Of a stretch of DNA of 64,000 nucleotides, positions 52,238 to 61,293 are shown piece after piece. The notes beneath the pieces are model-generated. The model was not told where the DNA came from, did not search any database, and was given only the letters and a program-made list of their open reading frames with translations. How positions within the stretch are numbered: position 1 is the first letter of the stretch; the number at the start of each line of letters is the position of its first letter. The position numbers and the translations under genes are program-made. Origin of the DNA: Nocardia amikacinitolerans NBRC 108937. GTDB taxonomy: Bacteria > Actinomycetota > Actinomycetes > Mycobacteriales > Mycobacteriaceae. The DNA lies in NCBI RefSeq assembly GCF_001612615.1, contig NZ_BDAU01000034.1, forward strand, positions 1 through 64,000, given 5' to 3'.

Positions 52238-53422
52238 GTGTCATCACCGAAGTCCCTGCCGCCGCTGGTCGAGCCGGCCGCGGAACTGAGCAAGGACGAA
52301 ATCGCCCGCTACAGCCGTCACCTGATCATTCCCGACGTGGGTGTGGACGGACAGAAGCGACTGAAGAACGCCAAGGTGCTGGTGATCGGCGCGGGCGGTC
52401 TCGGCTCGCCCGCCCTGCTCTACCTGGCCGCCGCGGGCGTCGGCACCCTCGGCATCGTGGAGTTCGACGAGGTCGACTCCTCGAACCTGCAGCGCCAGAT
52501 CATCCACGGCGAGTCCGACATCGGCCGCCCCAAGGCCGACAGCGCGCGCGACTCCATCCTGGAGATCAACTCCGGCATCGACGTGCGCCTGCACAAGCTG
52601 CGCCTGGAGCCGGAGAACGCGGTCGAGCTGTTCCGCGACTACGACCTGATCCTCGACGGCACCGACAACTTCGCGACCCGCTACCTGGTGAACGATGCCG
52701 CGGTGCTCGCTGGAAAGCCCTACGTGTGGGGTTCGATCTACCGCTTCGAAGGCCAGGTCTCGGTCTTCTGGGAGGACGCCCCCGACGGCCGCGGCCTGAA
52801 CTACCGCGACCTCTACCCGGAGGCTCCGCCGCCCGGCATGGTCCCGTCCTGCGCCGAGGGCGGCGTGCTCGGCGTGCTCTGCGCGTCCATCGGCTCGATC
52901 ATGGTGACCGAGGCGATCAAGCTGATCACCGGCATCGGCGAGCCGCTGCTCGGCCGTCTCATGGTCTACGACGCACTGGACATGAGCTACCGGACCATCA
53001 AGCTGCGCCGCGATCCGGAACGTCAGTCGATCACCGAACTGATCGACTACGAGGCGTTCTGCGGTGTGGTGTCCGAGGAGGGCCAAGCCGCCGCGGCCGG
53101 GTCGACCATCACCGCGCGCGAGCTGAAGGAACTGCTGGACGCGGGCAAGGACATCGAGCTCATCGACGTGCGCGAGCCCGTCGAGTGGGACATCGTGCAC
53201 ATCGAGGGCGCGCGGTTGATTCCGAAGGACCGCATCCTCTCCGGTGAGGCGCTGTCCGAGCTGCCGCAGAACAAGCCGATCGTGCTGCATTGCAAGACCG
53301 GCATCCGGTCCGCCGAGGCGCTCGCGGTGCTCAAGAACGCGGGCTTCTCCGACGCCACGCACGTGCAGGGCGGCATCGTCGCCTGGGCCAACCAGGTCGA
53401 CACCAGCCTGCCGGTCTACTGA
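52238..53422 (+). CDS. moeZ: Adenylyltransferase/sulfurtransferase MoeZ
   Basis: 394 residues from GTG 52238. The ThiF/MoeB adenylation domain (about 20-270) has VLVIGAGGLGSPALLYLAAAG and the DGTDNFATRYLVND stretch. The C-terminal rhodanese domain (about 290-394) has the active Cys in VLHCKTGIRSAEA. MoeZ adenylates the C-terminal Gly-Gly of small sulfur carriers (MoaD, CysO and others) and then converts it to the thiocarboxylate. The CxxC zinc pair of MoeB is not visible. A gene for a sulfur carrier is not nearby. Confidence 0.93.
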   Translation: MSSPKSLPPLVEPAAELSKDEIARYSRHLIIPDVGVDGQKRLKNAKVLVIGAGGLGSPALLYLAAAGVGTLGIVEFDEVDSSNLQRQIIHGESDIGRPKADSARDSILEINSGIDVRLHKLRLEPENAVELFRDYDLILDGTDNFATRYLVNDAAVLAGKPYVWGSIYRFEGQVSVFWEDAPDGRGLNYRDLYPEAPPPGMVPSCAEGGVLGVLCASIGSIMVTEAIKLITGIGEPLLGRLMVYDALDMSYRTIKLRRDPERQSITELIDYEAFCGVVSEEGQAAAAGSTITARELKELLDAGKDIELIDVREPVEWDIVHIEGARLIPKDRILSGEALSELPQNKPIVLHCKTGIRSAEALAVLKNAGFSDATHVQGGIVAWANQVDTSLPVY

Positions 53423-53585
53423 GCGACGACGGACTCGTGTCCGCGCGGGTTCGCCCGGCGGACGCACACCGCGACTCGACGACGGATCCGGGCCGTACAG
53501 GGCCCGGATCCGCGCGGTAGCCGGACGCGCGACCGGACCGGCGCGGCGTCCGAATCCGGCCCCGCACCGGCGGTACCGTACGGCC

Positions 53586-54437
53586 GTGACTTCTGTGGAA
53601 CCTCCCGAGCACGTGCGCGCCACGTTCGGTCTGCGCGAAGTGACTCCGGTCCCGCTCGGCGACTGGGACGGCGGTTGGCGCTGCGGCGACGTGGTGCTCA
53701 GCCCGGTCGCCGATCACGCGCGGGCGGCGTGGTCGGCGAAGATCCGCGAGACGCTGAAGGTCGACGGGCTACGCGTGGCCCGTCCGGTGCGCGCCACCGA
53801 CGGTCGCTACGTGGTGTCGGGCTGGCGCGCCGACACTTACCTGGAAGGCAGCCCCGAGGCGCGCCACGACGAGGTCGTCTCGATCTCGCTGCGGCTACAC
53901 CAGGCGACGACGCGGCTGGAGCGCCCGCGCTTCCTCGTGCAGCCGCCGGTCACGCCGTGGGTCGACGTGGACGTCTTCGTTGCGGCCGATCGCGCGGCGT
54001 GGGAGGCGGTCCCGCTGCGCAGCCTGCGCGCGGGCGGCGCGGTACCGACCACCTCGCCCGACGGGCAGCGCAGCATGGAACTCATCGGCCAGCTCGCCAC
54101 GCTGCGCAAGCCGGTGCGTACCCCGGCCCAACTGGTGCACGGCGACCTGTTCGGCACCATCCTCTTCGCGGGCGCGCAAAGCCCCGGCCTCACCGACATC
54201 ACCCCGTACTGGCGTCCCGCCGCCTGGGCCGCGGGCGTCATCGTCATCGACGCGCTCTCCTGGGGCGGCGCCGACGAAGGCCTGCTCGACCGCTGGTCCG
54301 ATCTGCCGGAGTGGCCCCAGATGCTGTTGCGTGCCGTCATGTTCCGCCTCGCCGTGCACGCGCTGCATCCCCGCTCCACCCCCGAAGCCTTCCCCGGGCT
54401 GGCGCGGACCGCCGATATGGTCCGGCTGATGCTCTGA
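53586..54437 (+). CDS. TIGR02569-family protein (kinase-like fold)
   Basis: 283 residues from GTG 53586. The part VHGDLFGTILFAGAQSPGLTDITPYWRP resembles the catalytic loop of aminoglycoside-phosphotransferase/choline-kinase folds, with HGD present but the following DxD replaced by TDI. It is the actinobacterial TIGR02569 family (Rv3205c in M. tuberculosis). Whether it phosphorylates anything is unknown. Its last gene-internal codons are followed by a 278-bp gap with an AT-rich stretch (54595-54660) that probably holds the promoter of the SCO252x operon. Confidence 0.85.
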   Translation: MTSVEPPEHVRATFGLREVTPVPLGDWDGGWRCGDVVLSPVADHARAAWSAKIRETLKVDGLRVARPVRATDGRYVVSGWRADTYLEGSPEARHDEVVSISLRLHQATTRLERPRFLVQPPVTPWVDVDVFVAADRAAWEAVPLRSLRAGGAVPTTSPDGQRSMELIGQLATLRKPVRTPAQLVHGDLFGTILFAGAQSPGLTDITPYWRPAAWAAGVIVIDALSWGGADEGLLDRWSDLPEWPQMLLRAVMFRLAVHALHPRSTPEAFPGLARTADMVRLML

Positions 54438-54715
54438 ATTCGAGCTGCGCTGGGCGGCGGTGCGCTAAGCTCTGCTCCGCCGCGCACCTCGATGTCGGCG
54501 TTTTCGGCTCATGTGCTCGACGGAAAGCCGTAGCTATCCGGCCGCCCACTGGTTCTTCCGCAGTACCCGGTTCGGTGTCGTCCCGAACCGGTGTTGTTCG
54601 AAATGTATAGAGCCGAGCGCGATCTCGTCGATCGTGCTAATTTTGACGAACTCGCGTCCGTGACTTTTCCTTGTGGAATCTCGGGGACTGCGACATGGGG
54701 TGAGGACAGCGGCAG

Positions 54716-56575
54716 ATGCGAATAAAGCCACGCGAGCAGGTTCTGAATGTCTGGCAGTCGCTGATCTCGACGTGCTATCGAGACGGCGCGTGGCAATGGG
54801 GTGGACGCGAGGCCCCGAATTCCATCAGTGACGCCGAACAACTGCTCTGCCTGCTCTACCCGGCCACCGAGATCAGCATGCTTTCCCTCGATCGTCCGAA
54901 CGACACAGCCGAGGATGTCGCGGCGGCACTGGAAGCACTGGGCGGACCGCCGCGCATCGGCGAAGTGATCGTGCGGGTGCTGGAGGATTACGTCCAGCGC
55001 TACACCGATCCGGACGGTGAACCCAATTTCGCGGCCGGGAGCTATCTGCGCGGCGGCGCGGAAGTCCCGCCGACCGAGGAACAGCGCGCGATCGAGATCG
55101 TCGATTCGTACTCGATGTCGCTGACGTTGTGCATCGCGGCCCTCGGCTTCCTGCGGGTCTACCAGGTCTACGTGAAGAGCCAGACCTACGAGGAAGCCCG
55201 CGCGCTCGAACGCCGGATCGAGGCGCTCGTCGGCGACGTCGGCACCCGGCTTACCGCGGCGATGATCGGCCTGCTTCGCAGCTTCGTCGTGAACACCGTC
55301 GATCCCAGAGACGATGCGGGACAAGCGATCCTGGGCATGATGAACCAGACCGGCATGCCCGAGCGGCTGCTGCTCGACGCTCTGGTCCGCGCTCTCGAAC
55401 CGGTGCGGACCCAGCTGCGCAGCGATGTCACCCTTGCCACCATCCCGGGTGTCGAATTATGGGATGAGCAAAGGCTTTTCGAGTGCGGCTGGAGCTGGGG
55501 TGTGGTCGACGGAGCGACGACCATCGATTTCTCCGCGCGACGGATAGCGAGTCGCTCCGGTGTCGCGGACCCCCGACCGTACCTGTATTTCACCGTCGTG
55601 GCGTTGGACGGCATCAACGACCTCACCTCGCAGCGAACCAGGCAGCTCGACCTGCTCGACGACGAACAGCGCAGGCTCGCCGAGGCGTTGCAGACCCGCT
55701 GGCATCTGACCCAGCTCTACTGGTCGACGGTGGCGCGGTTCGGCCCAGGTCGCTGGCCACTGGAAGACATTCCGTGGCGGACCTCCGACGGCGAGGAATC
55801 CGACTACTACAGTCTCGTGGTCTCGGCCGTGCTCATCCAGGATCTGGTGAACCGCACCGCCAACGACGAGGACCTGACAAGGGCGGTCGACATCTTCGAC
55901 GAGCTGGCCAAGCGCGGCAAGCTCATTCGTCGCTTCACGCACGACGATCCGGTCGTGCAGCTGCACGTCCCCGGCGTGCCGATGTCGCTCGTCGGCTCGG
56001 AGAAGGTGGACGACGGCCCGCGACTGGCCTGGGTCGTCTCGGACTACGCGCCGGTTCTGCTCAAACGCATCCTGCAGGCGGCGCGGCTGTCGGGCAACGT
56101 CACCGCCCGGCACCGCCTGATGGAGTTGGCGAAATCGGTGATGCAGCACCTCGAAGCGAGGAAGATCCAGGAGGGGCCCGCCACCGGCCTGTGGGACGAC
56201 GCGGCGCGTGCTTTCGGTGTCGACGACACCGCCGTGACCGCGCCGTCGTGGTATTTGACAGAGCGCGTCGTCGAGTGCCTGATCACGGCCGCACGCACCT
56301 ATCGTTCGCTGCCGTTGCGTCCCCCTGCTCTGGTGGACGACGCGGTCGCTTACTTGAGCGAGGCCGAGCACCTGCTGAACCAGGAACTGCTCGGCGTCAG
56401 CGCGGTGGATCACTCGGCGAATCGCCGAGCCCTCGCGCGGATCGAGCGGCGGGTGAATCGGGCGCGCGAGCTGGTCACCGAGAAGCCGGGTACCTCGGCG
56501 AGTTTGGCCATGAAGGCGCTGGAGGAACTCGAGGAACTGTCCTACGCGGACCAGGACGCGATGAGGAGCCGCTGA
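54716..56575 (+). CDS. SCO2524-family protein, first gene of the uncharacterised operon
   Basis: 619 residues, all-helical in appearance, without signal peptide or membrane segment. I recognise it as the SCO2524 family, named after a Streptomyces coelicolor gene of unknown role, from the opening MRIKPREQVLNVWQSLI, WQWGGREAPNSISDAEQLLC and the central YLYFTVVALDGINDLTSQRT and GRWPLEDIPWRTSDGEESDY. The C-terminal 60 residues form a charged helix with Glu/Leu repeats (ALEELEELSYADQD). No catalytic motif is visible. It is followed after 3 bp by the P-loop gene. In this family's operons it is the largest member and may be the scaffold. Confidence 0.8.
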   Translation: MRIKPREQVLNVWQSLISTCYRDGAWQWGGREAPNSISDAEQLLCLLYPATEISMLSLDRPNDTAEDVAAALEALGGPPRIGEVIVRVLEDYVQRYTDPDGEPNFAAGSYLRGGAEVPPTEEQRAIEIVDSYSMSLTLCIAALGFLRVYQVYVKSQTYEEARALERRIEALVGDVGTRLTAAMIGLLRSFVVNTVDPRDDAGQAILGMMNQTGMPERLLLDALVRALEPVRTQLRSDVTLATIPGVELWDEQRLFECGWSWGVVDGATTIDFSARRIASRSGVADPRPYLYFTVVALDGINDLTSQRTRQLDLLDDEQRRLAEALQTRWHLTQLYWSTVARFGPGRWPLEDIPWRTSDGEESDYYSLVVSAVLIQDLVNRTANDEDLTRAVDIFDELAKRGKLIRRFTHDDPVVQLHVPGVPMSLVGSEKVDDGPRLAWVVSDYAPVLLKRILQAARLSGNVTARHRLMELAKSVMQHLEARKIQEGPATGLWDDAARAFGVDDTAVTAPSWYLTERVVECLITAARTYRSLPLRPPALVDDAVAYLSEAEHLLNQELLGVSAVDHSANRRALARIERRVNRARELVTEKPGTSASLAMKALEELEELSYADQDAMRSR

Positions 56576-56578
56576 TCC

Positions 56579-57496
56579 ATGCTCGTCTTCGCGACATCGG
56601 ACAAGGGCGGCACCGGCCGATCGGTGACCAGCTGCAATCTCGCCTACCGCTTGTGTCTCGGCGGAAAGAACGTCGCCTACCTCGATTTCGACTTCGGTTC
56701 GCCGACGGCAGGCGCGCTCTTCGAAGTCAGCGCGGTCGAACGTGGCGTTTCCGGCGGCGCGGGATTACACAGCTATCTGCTGGGGGAGAAGGGCACCGCG
56801 ACACGGGTCGACGTGCGCGCGAAATCGGATCGCGGCGCATTGCGGCAGATGCCGACCCGATCCGGAAAGCTGGTCCTCTTTCCCGGTGACGAGGGCGGCG
56901 CGGAATTTCTCGGCGCGGGTCACGACATGGTGGAGCGCTGCCTCGCCCTGCTGACGGAGGCGTTGTCCGAATTCCACGTCGTTCTGGTCGATCTCAGCGC
57001 GGGGCGCTCGGCAGCCGCGCAGTTGGTGCTGCAGGCGACGGCGCGGCGGCAGCTGGCAGGCGCGGTGGCGCGGTGGCTGGTCTTCCACCGGTGGACGCGC
57101 CAGCACATCATGGCGACAAGCGCCCTGGTGCACGGTCCGAACGGCCTGCTCAGCTCCGGCGTCGAATACGGGCACGACCTGGTGCACCTCACCGAATCGA
57201 TCCGGTATGTGCGGACCGCGGTACCCGACCCGTTCCGCGGCGCGAGCAGCGAGAAACCCGCCCAGGCCCGGTGGCTGCTCGAGCAGCATCAGGCGCTCAA
57301 GCGGCTCGCCTCGGTCAAGAAACTCGGTGCCGACACGCTGCTCGGCGAGACGCCGATGGAGCCGGTCCTGCAGTGGCGCGAGCAAGTGCTCGTCGACGCG
57401 GACGTCGACGCGCAGATAGCGAACGAGACGACGGTCGGCGCGTTCGGCGAACTCGCCCGCAGGCTCACCGATCCCGCCGTGTGGGAAACGTTCTGA
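56579..57496 (+). CDS. SCO2523-family variant P-loop ATPase
   Basis: 305 residues, starting 3 bp after the upstream stop. The N-terminus FATSDKGGTGRSVTSCNLAY is a deviant Walker A like that of ParA/MinD/SIMIBI ATPases, with the signature Lys (Lys10) present but the P-loop Lys of GK[ST] replaced by Arg. FDFGSPTAG follows where Walker A' Asp is expected, and VVLVDLSAGRS looks like Walker B. No membrane targeting helix is obvious. Such ATPases dimerise on ATP and position partners, as MinD or ParA do. The role in the operon is not known. The family name implies that relatives share the variation. Confidence 0.82.
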   Translation: MLVFATSDKGGTGRSVTSCNLAYRLCLGGKNVAYLDFDFGSPTAGALFEVSAVERGVSGGAGLHSYLLGEKGTATRVDVRAKSDRGALRQMPTRSGKLVLFPGDEGGAEFLGAGHDMVERCLALLTEALSEFHVVLVDLSAGRSAAAQLVLQATARRQLAGAVARWLVFHRWTRQHIMATSALVHGPNGLLSSGVEYGHDLVHLTESIRYVRTAVPDPFRGASSEKPAQARWLLEQHQALKRLASVKKLGADTLLGETPMEPVLQWREQVLVDADVDAQIANETTVGAFGELARRLTDPAVWETF

Positions 57497-57529
57497 TCTA
57501 CACCAGCACAGGAAAGGTCTGGACTGCCA

Positions 57530-58546
57530 GTGGACATCGCCGCACGGTACAGCGAGGCGACCGCGAGCGCACGAATCGCCGCGGTGCCGATGTCGCATGT
57601 ATCTATCGAAGTGGGGCATTTCTACATGAACGATCTCACCAATGGTGAGGATCGGATCAGGGCGCAATTCCGGGAAGTCAAGGAGTACCTGGATTTCATC
57701 GAGGCCAAAGTCAGGCGTCGATACGGCAGGAACACGAAAGTCAGTACTTGTTTTCTTGTCGACGATTACTTCGGGCCGGACACCGACCCGGCGCGGATCA
57801 TCGGCAAGCTCCTTGCCGCGGCCGCGGAATGCGATATGCGCATCGATTACCTGGCGCGTGAGGAAGGATGTTTCGAGGCGCCGGTCTACGCCGATGGCGT
57901 CGCCACGGGCATCCGGATTCCGTTGGCGGAGATGGTGTCCGCGCGCGTGGTACCCGAGCCGGTACAGAACACGACCGGCCGTAGACCGCCTACCGACGTC
58001 TCCGGATGGTTGTGCAATGGCCGCCGTTCCTCCGACGACGAGCCACAGCAGGCCATGCGTCTCGAGAAGTACCGGCCTGCCGAGGAATACGGGCGGCGCG
58101 AGCATTCCATTTTCCTCGACGCACAGTTGTGGGCGCCGCCGACGAAGAAGACCAAGGCCCGGCCCGGGCAGCAGCGGGTGTGGTCGTGTCCGTTCCTCGC
58201 TTCGATATGGCAGCTGCTCCGGCTCGGCATGCTTCGCTACGAAGGCGCGGCCGTCGCCGAGCCGCAGGAGTGGGACCCGGTGGCGGGCTGGCCGGAGAGC
58301 TGGCGCGACCTGCCGACCGTGGTGCGATTGAACCCGGAAGCGGATCCGTTCTCGGCCTTCGAATCGATGTCGATCCTGCCGCACCGCTATGTGGAGATCG
58401 AGCACGCGGTCCGGGTCATCCTCGCCCACGTCAAGGTGGACGACGCGGTGATCGATGAAGCGATCTGGAGCGGTGTGGCCGAGGGCGTCACCGTGCCGCG
58501 CAAGGTCACCGAGCGGCTGGGGCACGTGCTCCTGCCGGGATCCTGA
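57530..58546 (+). CDS. SCO2522-family protein
   Basis: 338 residues from GTG 57530; the N-terminus ARIAAVPMSHVSIEVGHFYM is conserved in the family as I remember it, so the longer start is preferred over ATG 57590. Other landmarks: VSTCFLVDDYFGPDTDPARI, GWLCNGRRSSDDE, RREHSIFLDAQLW and LRLGMLRYEGAAV, then SILPHRYVEIEHAVRVILAHV. Acidic and aromatic residues cluster in a way that suggests an enzyme with a metal or nucleotide site, but no named motif fits. It lies 33 bp after the P-loop gene. Confidence 0.8.
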   Translation: MDIAARYSEATASARIAAVPMSHVSIEVGHFYMNDLTNGEDRIRAQFREVKEYLDFIEAKVRRRYGRNTKVSTCFLVDDYFGPDTDPARIIGKLLAAAAECDMRIDYLAREEGCFEAPVYADGVATGIRIPLAEMVSARVVPEPVQNTTGRRPPTDVSGWLCNGRRSSDDEPQQAMRLEKYRPAEEYGRREHSIFLDAQLWAPPTKKTKARPGQQRVWSCPFLASIWQLLRLGMLRYEGAAVAEPQEWDPVAGWPESWRDLPTVVRLNPEADPFSAFESMSILPHRYVEIEHAVRVILAHVKVDDAVIDEAIWSGVAEGVTVPRKVTERLGHVLLPGS

Positions 58547-58559
58547 CGGGTCGGCGGCG

Positions 58560-59561
58560 ATGACGAACGGGACCGGCGGGCGGACCGTGCCCGCCGACGC
58601 GCTGATACTGCTCGGCGAGATCCACACCTGCCTCGTGCCCGATTCCGGGACGTTGAACGCGACCGAAGTCGAAGGTCTGCTCGCCGCCCTGATGCCGGGC
58701 AGCCTCGTCTCCACTCGCGCGCGCCCGATCCCGTTGGCGATCTCGCCGACCACGGTGTGCGGAGTGGACTGCAGGTTGGCGACCGTCTCGGGAGCTACGG
58801 TGCACGCGATCGGAACGGTGGCCACCGAGGCTGTCGTGTACGGCGGCCGAGTGCTGCAGAGCTGTGCGCGCACCACCGTCCGGCGGGCCGAGCAGACCCA
58901 ACGGCAGCCGTGGTCGCACTATCTGAGCCGGGTCGGCGTGACCGAGGTGGTCACCAAGACCAAACCGGGGACGCCCGAGGACCTCGCCGACGGCTTCCTC
59001 GCCGTTCCGGAAATCGCCGACACCTTGGATCTGTGCTCGATCAGCGAGCGAACCCTGGCCGCGGTTCGCGTCCATCCCTTGCTCGATCAGCAGCAGCCCT
59101 TGCTGGCCGGCTCGACACGATTGCGCTGGGTCGCGCGTTACGCCGGAACGGACGTGGAGCCCGAAGTGCGGATGCGGCTCGAGGATGGCGCGCTGCGCAC
59201 TGTCCGGGTGACCGTGCGCGATCCGGCGGATCTGCCTCTCGCGCAGCGGTTTTGCGCCGATCTGGCCGTGCACGACTGGCTGCTGACCGCCGCGGGAACG
59301 GCGATCGAGGAGACCAACCGGCACCCGGCGGGAAGTGCGGAATCGGCGCGGATCCTGTCCGCCATCCTCGAGCATCTCGCCCATTTGTGGATGCCCGGCG
59401 TGCACAGCCCGCCCGGTCTGCGCGAACTCTGGAAACAGCTGCACGCCGAGCCGGGATTCGACCGCCAATGGCGGATGAGCGTCGGTCAGCTGCGCGATCG
59501 CCTTGCGGTCGCCACGTTGGCGGCGCTGCGTGACGCGAAGGTCGCGGCAGCGCCGTGGTGA
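58560..59561 (+). CDS. SCO2521-family protein, last gene of the operon
   Basis: 333 residues from ATG 58560, 13 bp after the third gene. It begins with a strand-rich part (ALILLGEIHTCLVPDSGTL, LVSTRARPIPLAISPTTVCG, GATVHAIGTVATEAVVYGGR) and ends helical (LRELWKQLHAEPGFDRQWR, MSVGQLRDRLAVATLAALRD). I recognise the SCO2521 family; function unknown. The methyltransferase-type gene SCO2525, often the fifth member of this set as I recall, is not present within the next kilobases. It converges on a pore-like membrane protein gene only 16 bp away. Confidence 0.8.
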   Translation: MTNGTGGRTVPADALILLGEIHTCLVPDSGTLNATEVEGLLAALMPGSLVSTRARPIPLAISPTTVCGVDCRLATVSGATVHAIGTVATEAVVYGGRVLQSCARTTVRRAEQTQRQPWSHYLSRVGVTEVVTKTKPGTPEDLADGFLAVPEIADTLDLCSISERTLAAVRVHPLLDQQQPLLAGSTRLRWVARYAGTDVEPEVRMRLEDGALRTVRVTVRDPADLPLAQRFCADLAVHDWLLTAAGTAIEETNRHPAGSAESARILSAILEHLAHLWMPGVHSPPGLRELWKQLHAEPGFDRQWRMSVGQLRDRLAVATLAALRDAKVAAAPW

Positions 59562-59577
59562 GCGGCTCGGCGGCCGG

Positions 59578-60432
59578 TCACAGCCGGAACCACCGGCGCA
59601 CCAACAGCGCGAAGAACACCGACATCGACACCGTCCCCGCGTACGACTCGATGACGAGCAGCGCGCGTCCCGTCCGCCCGACGGCTTCGGTGTCGCCCAT
59701 GCCCGCCGGATTGAGGAAGTTGATCAAACACAGGTACAGACTCGAGTGCAGCGCCGTGTCCGCGAGCCAGCTGATGGCCACGGTGAACAGCAGCAGTTGC
59801 AGCAGCATCCACATCAGCAGCCGAAACGGCCGATACCCATAGCCGCACAACAGGTCCGAGAGCTGGCCGCCGATCCGGCGCCAGCGCGGATGGCGGGCAC
59901 GGCACTGGGCGCGGGCGCGGGCGAGACCGCAGCGGTCGGCCGCGTCCTCGTCTTCGTTCTGCCGGTGCAGGCCGGTGGCGCGGCCGAACGCCAAGGTCGC
60001 GTGGCCGGGCAAGCCGGTAGCGGACAGACATTCGCCGAGGCGTTCGTACACCCTCGCGAGCATGGTGTTCTGCGTGCGGCTCGAGCGCAGCGGTCCACGA
60101 AACTCGACCTCCGCGGCGAGCAGGGCAGCGAGGAATTCGACAGGCACGTCGTTGGATCGACGCGCCCCCGGCAGGGGCGACCGCGCCTCGGCATAGCTGT
60201 CGGCGAACACCAGGCTGTCACCGCGTCTGCGGACGCCGGGCGGATCGTAGCTGGCGAGAACGGTTTCCACGTGGGTGTTGAAGGAGTCGAGCAGCAGCTG
60301 CTCCGGCCGGTGATCATGCGCGGTGGCCAGGTGCTCGGCGATCTCGGACGCGTAGGCGGCGGCGTGGCGGTTGATCCGGGTTGTCATCGACGCGACGAAC
60401 GGCAGTGACGACTGATCCGGATGGTCGATCAT
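59578..60432 (-). CDS. Membrane protein with a two-helix, pore-like C-terminus
   Basis: 284 residues from ATG 60432, which has GGGGGAGAAG upstream. The first 190 residues are soluble and helical with Arg-rich stretches. The C-terminus has a membrane helix (LLMWMLLQLLLFTVAISWLA), a re-entrant-looking loop (SSLYLCLINFLNPAGMGD) and a second helix (ALLVIESYAGTVSMSVFFAL), the layout of an Ion_trans_2 potassium-channel pore. The selectivity filter TVGYG is replaced by NPAGMGD, so it is a divergent or non-potassium channel. It converges on the SCO252x operon; whether the two cooperate is open. Confidence 0.65.
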   Translation of the reverse strand: MIDHPDQSSLPFVASMTTRINRHAAAYASEIAEHLATAHDHRPEQLLLDSFNTHVETVLASYDPPGVRRRGDSLVFADSYAEARSPLPGARRSNDVPVEFLAALLAAEVEFRGPLRSSRTQNTMLARVYERLGECLSATGLPGHATLAFGRATGLHRQNEDEDAADRCGLARARAQCRARHPRWRRIGGQLSDLLCGYGYRPFRLLMWMLLQLLLFTVAISWLADTALHSSLYLCLINFLNPAGMGDTEAVGRTGRALLVIESYAGTVSMSVFFALLVRRWFRL

Positions 60433-60498
60433 GATGCTTCTCCCCCGGTGGAACAACGTCGGTTACGACGTCTTTTCCACGATAGCAATGTATTTCGG

Positions 60499-61035
60499 CT
60501 ATCGGCCCTGGCCCGGTTTCAGCCAGCGCGGGTCGGCGGAGGACAACGGCGGGCCCGTCGGCGCCCGGCGGATTCGGTACCGCAGCACGTCGCGCGGCTG
60601 GCCCGGACCGAAATACTGCTCGTCGTGCTCGGCCAGCTCGAATCCGACGGATTTGTACAGCCTGCTCGCGATCTCGTCGGAGGGCCGCACCGTGAGGTAC
60701 ACGCTGTCGACCGGCGCGGCGCGGCATCTCGCCACGGCCAGTTCCAGCAGCGCCCGGCCGAGCTTGCGCCCGTGGTAGTTCGTGGCGACGGCGAGTCCCA
60801 TGACCCAGCCGCGGCGCCCGGTGTCGACGCCGACCAGCGCGTAGCCGCGCACCGCGCCGTCGAGTTCGGCGACCACCCAGTTCGTTCCGTGCAATTCGAA
60901 CAGTTGGCGCAGCGCGACGTAGGACAGCGATTGATCATCGAACTGTTCCCGCTCCAGCGCGGCGATGTCTTCGAGGTCATCGAGCTGTGCGGTACGGAAC
61001 ACCGGCCCTGCCCCCGCCCCTGTCCCGATATCCAA
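60499..61035 (-). CDS. GNAT-family N-acetyltransferase (RimI-like)
   Basis: 178 residues. The acetyl-CoA loop is VMGLAVATNYHGRKLGRALL (QxxGxG/A equivalent HGRKLG), with VYLTVRPSDEIASRLYKSVGF after it, and an N-terminal RTAQLDDLEDIAALEREQF as in ribosomal-protein alanine acetyltransferases. The C-terminal 20 residues (PLSSADPRWLKPGQGR) extend past the domain. Substrate unknown. It is the first gene before the pore-like protein on the same strand, 66 bp apart, so they may be cotranscribed. The 258-bp gap to narK contains a small G+C-rich hairpin (GCCGCTGGGA type) but no gene. Confidence 0.82.
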   Translation of the reverse strand: MDIGTGAGAGPVFRTAQLDDLEDIAALEREQFDDQSLSYVALRQLFELHGTNWVVAELDGAVRGYALVGVDTGRRGWVMGLAVATNYHGRKLGRALLELAVARCRAAPVDSVYLTVRPSDEIASRLYKSVGFELAEHDEQYFGPGQPRDVLRYRIRRAPTGPPLSSADPRWLKPGQGR

Positions 61036-61293
61036 CAGCTCACCTCTGTCGCCCCTCGTGAGTCTGTGCTCCAGCGTAAAGCGTTGTTGCGCTGTGGGGT
61101 TCGGAATCCAGGGGGCTAGCCGACGTGGTGGTGACAGCCAGGAGGTTGCCCGCGGACGCCGAATGCCGCTGGGAGGACAGTCTTCCCAGCGGCATTCGGG
61201 TCGAACCGGGGCGGCGGTCCCGGAGGGGAAATCGGGATCGCTTCGCCCCGACCGGCGTTCGGGGATCGGTCCGAACGCCGGACGGTGATGCGG

